A DNA stretch of 20,645 nucleotides from Coprococcus sp. (lineage in GTDB: Bacteria > Bacillota > Clostridia > Lachnospirales > Lachnospiraceae). The notes under the pieces are model-generated. The model was not told the DNA's origin. It saw nothing but the letters and a program-made list of their open reading frames with translations, and ran no database searches. Position numbers and translations under genes: made by a program. The stretch is taken from the NCBI GenBank assembly GCA_016296785.1, contig JAEDHX010000031.1:1-20645 (forward strand), written 5' to 3'. Every line of letters starts with the position of its first letter. Position 1 is the stretch's first letter. This document shows positions 1-7,559 of this stretch, piece after piece.

Positions 1-20
1 TATGTTAATACTCTTTTCAT
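1..20 (-). CDS. start of a further gene, truncated by the window edge
   Basis: An ATG at 20-18 is preceded on the minus strand by AAAGGATG about six bases upstream, a usable ribosome site. Six codons (MKRVLT) remain before the window ends. It lies 39 bases after the stop of the HEPN pseudogene, so it could belong to the same transcript. Nothing can be said about its product. Confidence 0.35.
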
Positions 21-59
21 TCTGACATCCTTTTCATAGTTTTATTATTGTACTTACTA

Positions 60-449
60 CTAATCCAAACGACTATCCATATCTTTCTTTAATGTCTGAA
101 ACATATCATAATAACGTTCTTTTGTATTCCTGACAATATCAAGTGCTATTGCCTTATTATATGAGTGTGCAACGTTATTACGCGAAACAAGTGCATCAAG
201 CCATAAATGTTCATCATGTATTAGTCCTGCCTGATATGCCGTTTTTAATATCTGCTTCGGTGATCCCGTACTGCCCTCAGCAAAGCCCTCTTCAAGAAGC
301 AACTCCTTCATTGCCTTCCATGACTGCTCAAATCATACTTCAAATAATCCAACTAAGCCCGTTAATTCTACATTACCATATGGTTCAGTATAGTTGTAAA
401 TATCTTCTAAGTTATTTAACGCAAGAACGAAATTCTCATACTTTTTCAT
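60..449 (-). pseudogene. HEPN-domain protein (HI0074-like nucleotidyltransferase partner), interrupted by TGA
   Basis: Reading from the ATG at 449, the frame gives a 129-codon protein with the look of the HI0074/HEPN family, which partners minimal nucleotidyltransferases in type VII (MNT/HEPN) toxin-antitoxin pairs. The frame is open except for one TGA at 335-333 (codon 39), in a context reading FEV*FEQSWKAMKE. Relatives as I recall them have a cysteine there, so a single TGT or TGC to TGA change would explain it. The C-terminal part contains RNNVAHSYNKA, which holds the RxxxxH-like RNNVAH motif expected of HEPN RNases. The start overlaps the end of the upstream nucleotidyltransferase gene by 14 bases, the usual arrangement for the pair. 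An ATG at 311 (codon 47) could restart translation of the last 83 residues, but I see no strong ribosome site. Most simply it is a recent pseudogene or a sequencing error. Confidence 0.7.
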
Positions 450-726
450 ATATTACAATACCTTCTCTCTCTATTGAATCCAAAAGCTCCTTTTGAACAG
501 GATTATCCATATTTACAATATCAAATTTCAAAAGCGTGGATGTATCCTCTTCTGTCTCTATCAAAAAGCTGGCGCCGTCTCCTCCCATACATGCAAGGTC
601 TATGTCGCTTCTTTCCTTATAATCGCCCCTGGCTCTCGAACCAAACAGCACCAATTTATTTATTCCATTCTTATTTGCAATATCAATAATTTCGCCTATC
701 AGCGCTTCCTGCAAGCCATACCTCAT
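436..726 (-). CDS. minimal nucleotidyltransferase (MNT, HI0073-like), antitoxin-type partner of HEPN
   Basis: A 96-residue protein with the polymerase-beta nucleotidyltransferase signature: GSRARG at residues 29-34 followed by SDIDL at 40-44, which gives the metal-binding aspartates D41 and D43. A third acidic candidate is D69 in the strand FDIV. In MNT/HEPN systems the MNT protein neutralises the HEPN RNase by adding AMP near its active site. A longer frame opens at 747, but GGAGGAAAG lies just before the ATG at 726 and decides the start. The gene overlaps its HEPN partner by 14 bases. Its catalytic residues are intact although the partner is broken, so it may now be an orphan antitoxin. The size fits the family (about 95-110 residues). 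Confidence 0.85.
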   Translation of the reverse strand: MRYGLQEALIGEIIDIANKNGINKLVLFGSRARGDYKERSDIDLACMGGDGASFLIETEEDTSTLLKFDIVNMDNPVQKELLDSIEREGIVIYEKV

Positions 727-778
727 ATGCTTTCCTCCGCACCTCACTTATTTACCGGAAACAAACCATAGTATATAT

Positions 779-806
779 ATTTTACCACACTTTACATATG
801 CTTCAA
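779..806 (-). promoter_or_regulatory. predicted sigma-A promoter of the MNT/HEPN pair
   Basis: On the minus strand TTGAAG (806-801) and TAAAAT (784-779) are separated by 16 bases, about 53 bases upstream of the MNT start codon. The match is good but not perfect. Confidence 0.5.
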
Positions 807-863
807 ACCACTTTGCATAATTTACGGCAGGATTTTTCACGGTCTTTACATAGGAAATAATTT

Positions 864-1559
864 TTACAACATTTCACAAAACAACTCTGCCATTTCCTTT
901 GCATTCTGTCTTATGAAAAAGTGGCTGTCGCCCATCGCTATAATCCTGCCTCTGCTTCCGAGAAATGGCTCCCATAACTTTGCACGATCATCCGGAATAT
1001 CATTTGGCGAATAGCAGAACAAAGCAGGAATACTAAATTCAACTCTTTTGCTCATCTTGTAATTACCAATCAGATTATAATCAGCCCTTACAGGGTCAAA
1101 ATGAAGTTTTTTGAAGAACTTGTTCTTAAGCATACTAGGATTACATCTTTCGAATCCGCCCATATCCTGTATAAGCTTAAAGAAGGTCTCATCATCACTC
1201 ATAAAGTATTCCTTAGATTCCCATTCATGGTCAGGTGCTTCATGAGATGCAAGCATAACTGCTGATGGCTTCTTAGAAAGAAGCTCATTTGCAATTATTT
1301 CATAAGCCACAATACTTCCCATGCTATATCCAAACAAAGCAATATCCATATCATCAATAATACGGCTGTTAATCTGCCCTGCAACCTCTGTTACCATCTC
1401 ATCAAAGGTATTATAAAATGGCTCTTTTATTCTGCTTCCATGTCCGCTATATTCTATTTTTTCTACCTGTATCTCCTTAGGCAAAAAACTACAGAACCCA
1501 CTAAAGAGCTCTGTAGTTCCTCCGGCATAAGGAATACAGAACAATTGTAACTTTCTCAT
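864..1559 (-). CDS. type II thioesterase (alpha/beta hydrolase, GrsT/SrfAD-like)
   Basis: A 231-residue cytoplasmic alpha/beta hydrolase of the external thioesterase family that releases wrong acyl groups from phosphopantetheine carrier proteins. The opening LFCIPYAGG and the nucleophile elbow GYSMGS (Ser79) are characteristic. D187 in the segment YSPNDIPD and H213 in GDSHFF complete a Ser-Asp-His triad. The length is typical. AGGAGAT lies about 7 bases before the ATG. It is the last gene of the acylation operon, 33 bases after the SGNH gene, and the operon encodes its own carrier protein, its likely substrate. Canonical dlt operons lack such a gene; it suggests that the ligase or carrier is prone to misloading. 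No polyketide or peptide synthetase is present in the window, so a role with the local carrier is the best inference. I saw no terminator after it. Confidence 0.87.
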   Translation of the reverse strand: MRKLQLFCIPYAGGTTELFSGFCSFLPKEIQVEKIEYSGHGSRIKEPFYNTFDEMVTEVAGQINSRIIDDMDIALFGYSMGSIVAYEIIANELLSKKPSAVMLASHEAPDHEWESKEYFMSDDETFFKLIQDMGGFERCNPSMLKNKFFKKLHFDPVRADYNLIGNYKMSKRVEFSIPALFCYSPNDIPDDRAKLWEPFLGSRGRIIAMGDSHFFIRQNAKEMAELFCEML

Positions 1560-1592
1560 ATCTGTATCTCCTATATTCGTTCCAAAAAAGGC

Positions 1593-3074
1593 CTATTTAA
1601 GACTAAGCAAATCAGGATCATGATATATGTCAATTCTTTTCAATTCGCTATCATACCAGATAGTAAAATAATCAATTACCGATTTGTTTTGTTTGTCATA
1701 AATAATAACATTCATTCCCTTTTTCTTATATTTAATTGTCTCGCCTGCTACTTGTGCAGGGTCGGTATCTACAGCTTCTTTTATATCACTATATATTGTA
1801 AAGCTCTTGCCATTAGAAAGCTTATCTGAATACTTTATTGCACTATCAGAGCTCTCCTCATAAACAAGTTCATTTCCATCTAAATGGGCTACATAATTCA
1901 TACCCTTAAGCTTATCAATATTAATATTAAGGCCAATACTATTTAACTCATTTATACTGTTCTCATCAAGAAATGAACTAATGTCCCCGCTTGAACTTAC
2001 AAGCATCTCATAGTCGCCATCCTGATACATCTGAGTAAACTGGTCTATATCAATACTGCTCTGGAAATACTTCTGAACATGCTGATTAAGATAAGTATCC
2101 ATCATTTCCTTATCATCAACCTCACGTTTATCAAGATCATAATTCTTCAATATATAGTTACTGATATAATCTGTGTATTTATCACAGCCACGAACATTCA
2201 AATGATCTGCATTCATGAAATCATGAGCAGCATCAAATCCGACAGCATCATATAACTTCTTATAGTTAAAATCTAAAAAAGTTATATTGTTTTCATATGC
2301 ATATCTCTGACATTCAAGTGACATAGCCTTTGTCCAGGATGGCTTAGGTGACTTAGTGAAAATAAGAGTAATATTATTCTCGTTACAATATCTAACCATC
2401 TCATCAAGGCATTCTAACGCCTCTTTATTAATAGTCACCTTCTCATCCGGATCATCATTATCAATCTGAAAATCCTCATCAGTATGAACTCTTGTAACCG
2501 CACCATGCATTATACTGCCACGGAACACCTTATCATTCATTTCCTTGTATCTGAAGTCTTTTTCATTTATATCGCCCCATCTTGTATGATATTTCATTAT
2601 AGGTAATACATATGTCCATCTGTTAAGCTTCCTATATTTTCTCATTATATTTACAGCGTCCATTTTATTCTTGCTAAGCTTTGACTGGTCAAGAACAGTT
2701 CTATACTTCGCCTCTTCAATCTCAGAAAACATCATACCGGGATCAAAAAACACCACCTTGATATCATGTCTTTTGTCAAGCTCCTTAATAAGGAACATAG
2801 ATGCAAGAACAGGCTGGTCACCTGTTGCACAGCTATAGGCAGAGATACCATACTTATCAAGCATTCTCATGGCGGAAAGACCATAAACCTGCTGACTTGT
2901 TCCAACTATACATACATCTATGCTGTTTTTCTTTGTATCATACATTCCCGAAATAACATATGTGGCACTTGTATCACTGGTAAGCTTTGCCTTCATAACC
3001 TTATCAACAACATTAAATACCAGTACAAATACGCATGCAAAGGCTATTGCTTTAAAAAGTCTCTTACTTTTCAT
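1593..3074 (-). CDS. membrane-anchored SGNH-like protein of the MBOAT cassette (DltD/AlgJ-like role), with extra C-terminal region
   Basis: A 493-residue protein with one N-terminal membrane segment (about residues 6-24) and an outward-facing SGNH/GDSL-like domain (about 45-310). The serine block is IVGTSQ, with Ser60. The block that normally reads DxxH is NADHLN (His291), so the position three before His is Asn288, not Asp. A shared patch, YHTRWGDI here and FHDRWNDI in the 6521-7555 protein, shows that the two are paralogues. Residues about 320-493 form an acidic, beta-rich tail absent from the paralogue, and I do not recognise it. A longer frame starts with TTG at 3089, but GGAG precedes the ATG at 3074 by six bases and yields a proper signal-anchor. 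It follows the MBOAT gene by 11 bases. By analogy with DltD or AlgX/AlgJ it should complete acyl transfer outside the membrane. Confidence 0.8.
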   Translation of the reverse strand: MKSKRLFKAIAFACVFVLVFNVVDKVMKAKLTSDTSATYVISGMYDTKKNSIDVCIVGTSQQVYGLSAMRMLDKYGISAYSCATGDQPVLASMFLIKELDKRHDIKVVFFDPGMMFSEIEEAKYRTVLDQSKLSKNKMDAVNIMRKYRKLNRWTYVLPIMKYHTRWGDINEKDFRYKEMNDKVFRGSIMHGAVTRVHTDEDFQIDNDDPDEKVTINKEALECLDEMVRYCNENNITLIFTKSPKPSWTKAMSLECQRYAYENNITFLDFNYKKLYDAVGFDAAHDFMNADHLNVRGCDKYTDYISNYILKNYDLDKREVDDKEMMDTYLNQHVQKYFQSSIDIDQFTQMYQDGDYEMLVSSSGDISSFLDENSINELNSIGLNINIDKLKGMNYVAHLDGNELVYEESSDSAIKYSDKLSNGKSFTIYSDIKEAVDTDPAQVAGETIKYKKKGMNVIIYDKQNKSVIDYFTIWYDSELKRIDIYHDPDLLSLK

Positions 3075-3085
3075 ACCCATCTCCA

Positions 3086-4681
3086 TCAATAAGCCATATA
3101 AACAAAGGATGCAGCATCATAGGCAGGCCCATATATTCCGAATATTATTACTGCAAATATTGCCAGAAGATAAAATGCCCATCTAAACACTATATTCTGT
3201 CTTCCTATAGAATCTCTTATAGAAACTCCGCGAAGCTGAAGTATACTAATAAGACCAAATACTAAAACTGCCACTATAGCCAGTCTGAAGCCTTTATCAT
3301 CAAGACCAAACTGATATAATGTGTCATCAAATAATGTCCATGGCTTGAAATTTGTAAATGTTTTTATTACTGCGTATTTTGTAAGCCATAGCTCACCAGG
3401 CCTTGTAAGCAGACGTCCTATTCCAAAAATACAGGTTGTCCTTACCATCTGAAAAACTCCAAATGACCAGGTATCTGTCTTAATCTTTAGCTTATTGCCA
3501 AGTGCCTTCATGCTGTCACCAAAGGTAACTGACATAAATATCATAAATGCATAATAGATACCCCATGCAAGATATGTTTTTCCTGTTCCATGCCAAAGTC
3601 CCGTAAGCACCCATGTTACAGTAACAGGAATGACGGTAACAAGACTTCTTGCGAGAAAGTCAGGAAGCTCCTTCTTCTTGCAAAACTTTCCTATATTCTT
3701 AACAAGATCTGAGGTAGATATCGGATAATATACATAATCCTTAAACCACCCACCAAGTGACATATGCCATTTTCTCCAGAACTCAGTAACAGACTTTGCT
3801 GAGAAAGGATGATCAAAGTTCAAGTCAAGCTCAACGCCAAACATCTGTGATACGCCTCTTGCAATGTCCATACAACCTGAGAAATCAGCATATATATATA
3901 CAATATCAAGGAAGAATGCTACCAGGAATATAGCTCCTGAAGCATGCTTGTAATCACTATAAACACCTGAAATAAATATATCTAATCTGTCTGCAATAAC
4001 AAGCTTCTTAAAGAATCCCCATACAATAAGCTGCATGCCCTTACAGAATCTGTCATAGTCAAATCTTAATTCCTGCTTTAACCTCTGTCCAAGTCTTCCA
4101 TATCTTTCAATAGGTCCCTGGAGAATATGAGGAAAATAAATTGCATACAGCAAAAATCTTGCATAATTCTTCTCATATGAAACTCTCTTCCAATATACGT
4201 CAAGAAGATAGCTGAGTGATGAGAAAGTATAATATGATATTCCAAGAGGAACAATAATCCATGCTGCATTAAAATGTGTTTCTACACCAAATTTACCAAA
4301 TATGCTGTTAAGTGGTCCAACAGCGAATTTTGTAAATTTAATTACTGCAAGTATGCCTACATTAAGGATAAGCAACAGCACAAGAATCTTCTTACATTTC
4401 TTCTTTGCTGCATCCTTTAATGCCTTTTTTTCTTTTCTGTCGAATTCACCCTCTGCTATGGTATTCTCTGTTTTCTCGTATATATGTCCCATTCCTCTTC
4501 CAGCAAGGAATACTGAAAAAGAGGTCACAAAAATAAACGGGAAGAACTTAATTCCCGCTATACCATAGAATGCGATGCTTGATGCAAGAAGCACAAGCCA
4601 TCTGAATTTCACAGGGCATATATAGAATACCAATATCGTTGCGGCTATGAATATTAAAAAATTCAATTCTACAAATGTCAT
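3086..4681 (-). CDS. MBOAT-family membrane O-acyltransferase (DltB/AlgI-like)
   Basis: A 531-residue polytopic membrane protein. It has the MBOAT hallmarks: the motif EFWRKWHMSLGGWFKDYVYY (His306) and the catalytic-type histidine in TGLWHGTG (His364), both as in DltB and AlgI. Such proteins take an acyl group from a carrier thioester on the cytoplasmic side and deliver it to an acceptor on the outside. A frame extends upstream to 4729, but GGGAG lies nine bases before the ATG at 4681, and the extension would be hydrophilic and would cross a hairpin, so I take 4681. A lysine-rich cytoplasmic loop sits near residues 75-98. The carrier-protein gene is upstream and the SGNH gene downstream, the order also seen in dlt operons. 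The length is longer than typical DltB (about 400) and closer to AlgI (about 520). Confidence 0.9.
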   Translation of the reverse strand: MTFVELNFLIFIAATILVFYICPVKFRWLVLLASSIAFYGIAGIKFFPFIFVTSFSVFLAGRGMGHIYEKTENTIAEGEFDRKEKKALKDAAKKKCKKILVLLLILNVGILAVIKFTKFAVGPLNSIFGKFGVETHFNAAWIIVPLGISYYTFSSLSYLLDVYWKRVSYEKNYARFLLYAIYFPHILQGPIERYGRLGQRLKQELRFDYDRFCKGMQLIVWGFFKKLVIADRLDIFISGVYSDYKHASGAIFLVAFFLDIVYIYADFSGCMDIARGVSQMFGVELDLNFDHPFSAKSVTEFWRKWHMSLGGWFKDYVYYPISTSDLVKNIGKFCKKKELPDFLARSLVTVIPVTVTWVLTGLWHGTGKTYLAWGIYYAFMIFMSVTFGDSMKALGNKLKIKTDTWSFGVFQMVRTTCIFGIGRLLTRPGELWLTKYAVIKTFTNFKPWTLFDDTLYQFGLDDKGFRLAIVAVLVFGLISILQLRGVSIRDSIGRQNIVFRWAFYLLAIFAVIIFGIYGPAYDAASFVYMAY

Positions 4682-4703
4682 GTCTTTTATCTCCCATGTT
4701 AAA

Positions 4704-4725
4704 GGCAGTGTCTGTCGGCACTGCC
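4704..4725 (-). promoter_or_regulatory. intercistronic stem-loop between carrier protein and MBOAT genes
   Basis: GGCAGTG (4704-4710) and CACTGCC (4719-4725) form a perfect 7-bp stem with an 8-base loop. In the minus-strand transcript it is followed by UUUAA, so it is not a full terminator. It sits in the 58-base gap between the two genes and may set their relative expression. Confidence 0.45.
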
Positions 4726-4739
4726 CCATGATATATCTC

Positions 4740-4964
4740 TTAGTCCATTAATTCCTGAACCATCTTCCACATTGCATCAACTGAATCAAAATTGTCAGGA
4801 ATTATATACTCCATATCAATCTCAATATCAAAGGTTTCTTCAAGCTCTGCCAAAATAGAAGTCATATCGATAGAATCAATTACCTTATCTGTATAAAGCT
4901 TCTTATCTGTCATCCAGTCAACCTTGCTGTTTGCTCTCTTTAATGCTTCTAATAATTCTTCCAT
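4740..4964 (-). CDS. acyl carrier protein (DltC-like)
   Basis: A 74-residue acidic helical protein of the phosphopantetheine carrier family. The attachment serine is Ser31 in VIDSIDMTSIL, matching the DSL-type motif at the start of helix 2. The following segment, LEETFDIEID, is the usual recognition helix region. It should receive an acyl-adenylate from the ligase encoded immediately upstream (19-base gap) and present the thioester to the MBOAT encoded downstream. A longer frame starts at 5045 and overlaps the ligase gene, but TAAGGAGG six bases before the ATG at 4964 fixes the start, and the length then equals the family norm of 75-80. A 4'-phosphopantetheinyl transferase is needed and is not encoded here. 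Confidence 0.93.
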   Translation of the reverse strand: MEELLEALKRANSKVDWMTDKKLYTDKVIDSIDMTSILAELEETFDIEIDMEYIIPDNFDSVDAMWKMVQELMD

Positions 4965-4983
4965 AGTAATCCTCCTTATACCC

Positions 4984-6390
4984 TTATGGTAATTCTTTGT
5001 ATAATGTTTTGCCGGCTTCATTTCTAGGTATCTTATCAATGACAATTACCCGAAAAGCCCTATTATTAATATGAGTTCTTTCTTCCACAAGCGCAGCTAC
5101 CTTATCTGTATAATCTGCATCTGTGATATATATATTCATCATCTCGTCTGTACCACTGCTTGCACAGTCTACATCCGGATATTCCTTCTTAATAATTCTG
5201 TCAACCTCATCAAGGTTAATCCTGTTACCAAACAGCTTAAGGAAACGCTTCTTTCTTCCAACTATGAAGAAGAACCCATCCTCGTCCATCTTAGCCATAT
5301 CGCCTGTTTCGAGTCTTCCCTCTCTCTCATCCGGCTTAATAAGATCATCACCGCACTCAGCATAGCCGAGAGTAACATTGTCACCATAATATACAAGCTC
5401 ACCTACAACATCAGGCTCATTTATTACATTACCCGATGCATCAATAAGGTCAAATCTTCCTCCCGGAATTGCAATACCCATGCTGCCATATTTCTCAAGT
5501 GCCTTATCGGCAGGAAGGTATGCCATACGCGCAGTTGCCTCTGTCTGTCCATACATTACAATGAATTTCTTACCCTTATTTATTGCATACTCAGCAAATT
5601 CTTTATGAAGCTCAGGTGCAAGCTTACCACCTGCCTGTGTCATATACTTAAGGTCCGGCAAATCCATTCTGAAGAACCTTACCCTCTTTAACATCTCATA
5701 TGTGTAAGGAACTCCACCAAAGGAAGTAGCCTTATTTACCTTCATAAAATCCCAGAAATCCTTTGCAACAATTGTACTAGTTGTAAGAAGTATTGTCGCA
5801 CCAACAAGTACATGACTGTTTATAATTGAAAGACCATATGTGTAGTTCATAGGAAGAGTTGTAACAGGTCTTTCTGTATCATCAAGCTCAAGGTACTTTG
5901 CAATCGCCTCTGCATTAGACTGAACATTCTTATAGCTCTGCCTTACAAGCTTAGGGCTACCTGTAGAACCTGAGGTTGTAAGCAGAAGTGCCAGCTCATC
6001 ACTCAAAGGATATACCTTATCATAATTAGTCTTGACAACAAGATAATCATATTCCTCATTAATAACCTCATAGTCACTATATCTGTCACAAAGTTCCTTA
6101 GGAATATACAGATACTGCGGCTGATATATGTCCATCAGCTGCTTAGCCAGAGTTTGGTCAATATTCGCATCTATCATAAGTGGAACTATCCTGTTATTAA
6201 GAAAGCTCAGATATCCTGCCATAGAACCAATTACGTTCTTGCAAAAACAAAATACCAGGCTTCTAGATGGAATAAGCGAACCAAGCTTGTCTGAATATGC
6301 TGCTATCTCTCCGTATGAAACAGATATCCCTTCGCTTGAAACAGCTGCAATTCTCTCGTTGTATTTACCAAATTCATCAAAATAACTCAT
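4984..6390 (-). CDS. AMP-forming acyl ligase (adenylation enzyme) loading the adjacent carrier protein
   Basis: A 468-residue ANL-superfamily enzyme. The phosphate-binding loop TTSGSTGSPK is at 138-147, the YGQTEA motif at 280-285, the ETGD ribose-binding aspartate region at 361-364, the hinge region GRKKRFLKLFG at 378-388, and the catalytic lysine K461 in PRNEAGKTLY at the C-terminus. It should adenylate a carboxylic acid with ATP and pass it to the carrier protein encoded 19 bases downstream. D-alanine ligases and peptide-synthetase domains usually read YGPTE and have an aspartate in the A4 region that holds the amino group. Here A4 appears to be PMNYTYGLS (181-188 region) with no aspartate, and the motif is YGQTE, as in acyl-CoA synthetases. 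I infer a non-amino acid substrate, identity unknown. AAGGT stands eight bases before the ATG. It is the first gene of the five-gene cassette. Confidence 0.88.
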   Translation of the reverse strand: MSYFDEFGKYNERIAAVSSEGISVSYGEIAAYSDKLGSLIPSRSLVFCFCKNVIGSMAGYLSFLNNRIVPLMIDANIDQTLAKQLMDIYQPQYLYIPKELCDRYSDYEVINEEYDYLVVKTNYDKVYPLSDELALLLTTSGSTGSPKLVRQSYKNVQSNAEAIAKYLELDDTERPVTTLPMNYTYGLSIINSHVLVGATILLTTSTIVAKDFWDFMKVNKATSFGGVPYTYEMLKRVRFFRMDLPDLKYMTQAGGKLAPELHKEFAEYAINKGKKFIVMYGQTEATARMAYLPADKALEKYGSMGIAIPGGRFDLIDASGNVINEPDVVGELVYYGDNVTLGYAECGDDLIKPDEREGRLETGDMAKMDEDGFFFIVGRKKRFLKLFGNRINLDEVDRIIKKEYPDVDCASSGTDEMMNIYITDADYTDKVAALVEERTHINNRAFRVIVIDKIPRNEAGKTLYKELP

Positions 6391-6436
6391 AAATATACCT
6401 TCTTTATATTATATTCGATTAAATTCACACGTTTTA

Positions 6437-6465
6437 ATAATAACAATTTTCTATACAAAGTGCAA
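6437..6465 (-). promoter_or_regulatory. predicted sigma-A promoter of the Dlt-like cassette
   Basis: TTGCAC (6465-6460) and TATTAT (6442-6437) on the minus strand have exactly 17 bases between them. The predicted start near 6430 leaves a leader of about 40 bases before the ligase ATG at 6390. I saw no terminator between the upstream SGNH gene and this promoter, so readthrough from 8655 is also possible. Confidence 0.65.
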
Positions 6466-6520
6466 GCAAGTACCATATTTTTCCTAAAAACGTTTATCTG
6501 AATATATCAATACATCTGCT

Positions 6521-7555
6521 TTATTTTATATAATCACCTACTATATCGTAATACTTATCTGATGCTTCATTCCAAGATGCATAGTCCTCTTCATTTCTTC
6601 TATCAGGAATATCATATTCTTCCATAAGGTAATTAGCGAAATATTTAGTAAATTTATAGGAGCCCTTAATATTTGTGTGATTTATATCCTGATAATCTGT
6701 ACTGTCATCTAAATCAAGAGGCTCATACCATTCCTTCTCATTAAAGTTTATTACTTTAAAACCATTTTCCTCTATAATGTCACAGGTTAAATTAAATCTA
6801 CCCTGTCTTTCCTCCCTCTCCAGAACAGGAGCTACATAAAACAGAAATTCAACATCATCCTGCTGTTTACACCATTCAAGCATATCTTTAAGTGCTCTCT
6901 CGCTTTGTGGTGCTATAGGATCAGTCATATCAGTATAAACATGCTCCTCACCGGCATAAACGCTTGTAAGAAACTTTTCCTGATAACAGGAATTAAGATA
7001 AGATGGCATAGTCTGTTCAAAATCATCAATACTAATATCATTCCATCTGTCATGGAACTGAATAACCGGAAAATAATACTGTAATTTATCAGTCCATTTT
7101 ACATTTGAATAATCACAATAATTTTCTATCATCTCGAAATAATTCTTTGAAATATGCATATTCTGAGTAAGAAGATATATCTTGTTGTTTGTTACATCCT
7201 TCTTATTCGCAAATACTGTTGCATCAATTATTACCACCTTTGGCGACTGAGTCTTTAATGCCTCTATAACTACATTTCTTATTGCACCAAAAGGAAGGTC
7301 AGATGTCGACCATGAATTAGCAGCAAGTCCGCATTCCTTCCATGCAAAAGCACATTGAAAATATCTGTAAACATGACTGTTGCCAACAATAACTACATCA
7401 GCAGAATCCTCTTTTGATTCATAATAGCCATTTATCATCATCTCTGCATGCTCTGAATATTCATTGGATACTCCAAACACCCTAAGAATCGGATAAGCAA
7501 CCAATATTCCAATAATTACAAATATTATGCATTTAAGCACCAAACTCTTTTTCAT
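6521..7555 (-). CDS. membrane-anchored SGNH-like protein paired with acyltransferase-3
   Basis: A 344-residue protein with an N-terminal membrane anchor (about residues 4-24) and an extracytoplasmic SGNH-like domain. The nucleophile block is IVGNSH with Ser60, and the Asp-His block is QDINHTN with Asp290 and His293, so the catalytic pair looks intact. It is related to the product of 1593-3074 but lacks that protein's C-terminal tail. The gene starts four bases after the stop of the acyltransferase-3 gene, with AGAGG about ten bases before the ATG. In many surface-polymer acetylation systems an acyltransferase-3 membrane domain brings acetyl groups outward and an SGNH domain, fused or separate, transfers them. 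This pair fits the separate-subunit form. The acceptor polymer is unknown. Confidence 0.8.
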   Translation of the reverse strand: MKKSLVLKCIIFVIIGILVAYPILRVFGVSNEYSEHAEMMINGYYESKEDSADVVIVGNSHVYRYFQCAFAWKECGLAANSWSTSDLPFGAIRNVVIEALKTQSPKVVIIDATVFANKKDVTNNKIYLLTQNMHISKNYFEMIENYCDYSNVKWTDKLQYYFPVIQFHDRWNDISIDDFEQTMPSYLNSCYQEKFLTSVYAGEEHVYTDMTDPIAPQSERALKDMLEWCKQQDDVEFLFYVAPVLEREERQGRFNLTCDIIEENGFKVINFNEKEWYEPLDLDDSTDYQDINHTNIKGSYKFTKYFANYLMEEYDIPDRRNEEDYASWNEASDKYYDIVGDYIK

Positions 7556-7559
7556 ATCC

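Noticed and set aside
295..335. SECIS element that would make the TGA in the HEPN gene a selenocysteine codon
   Set aside because: The 40 bases after the TGA form only a weak, interrupted pairing (AGCA with TGCT and CAT with ATG); a nonsense change is simpler.
5071..5691. A plus-strand open frame (206 codons) opposite the AMP-forming ligase
   Set aside because: Antisense shadow of a gene with intact ANL motifs; cysteine- and isoleucine-rich composition without any recognisable domain.
864..6390. Naming the cassette dltABCD
   Set aside because: The ligase motifs are of carboxylic-acid type, the MBOAT is longer than DltB, the SGNH protein is not clearly DltD, and a thioesterase is added. The symbols would overstate the match.
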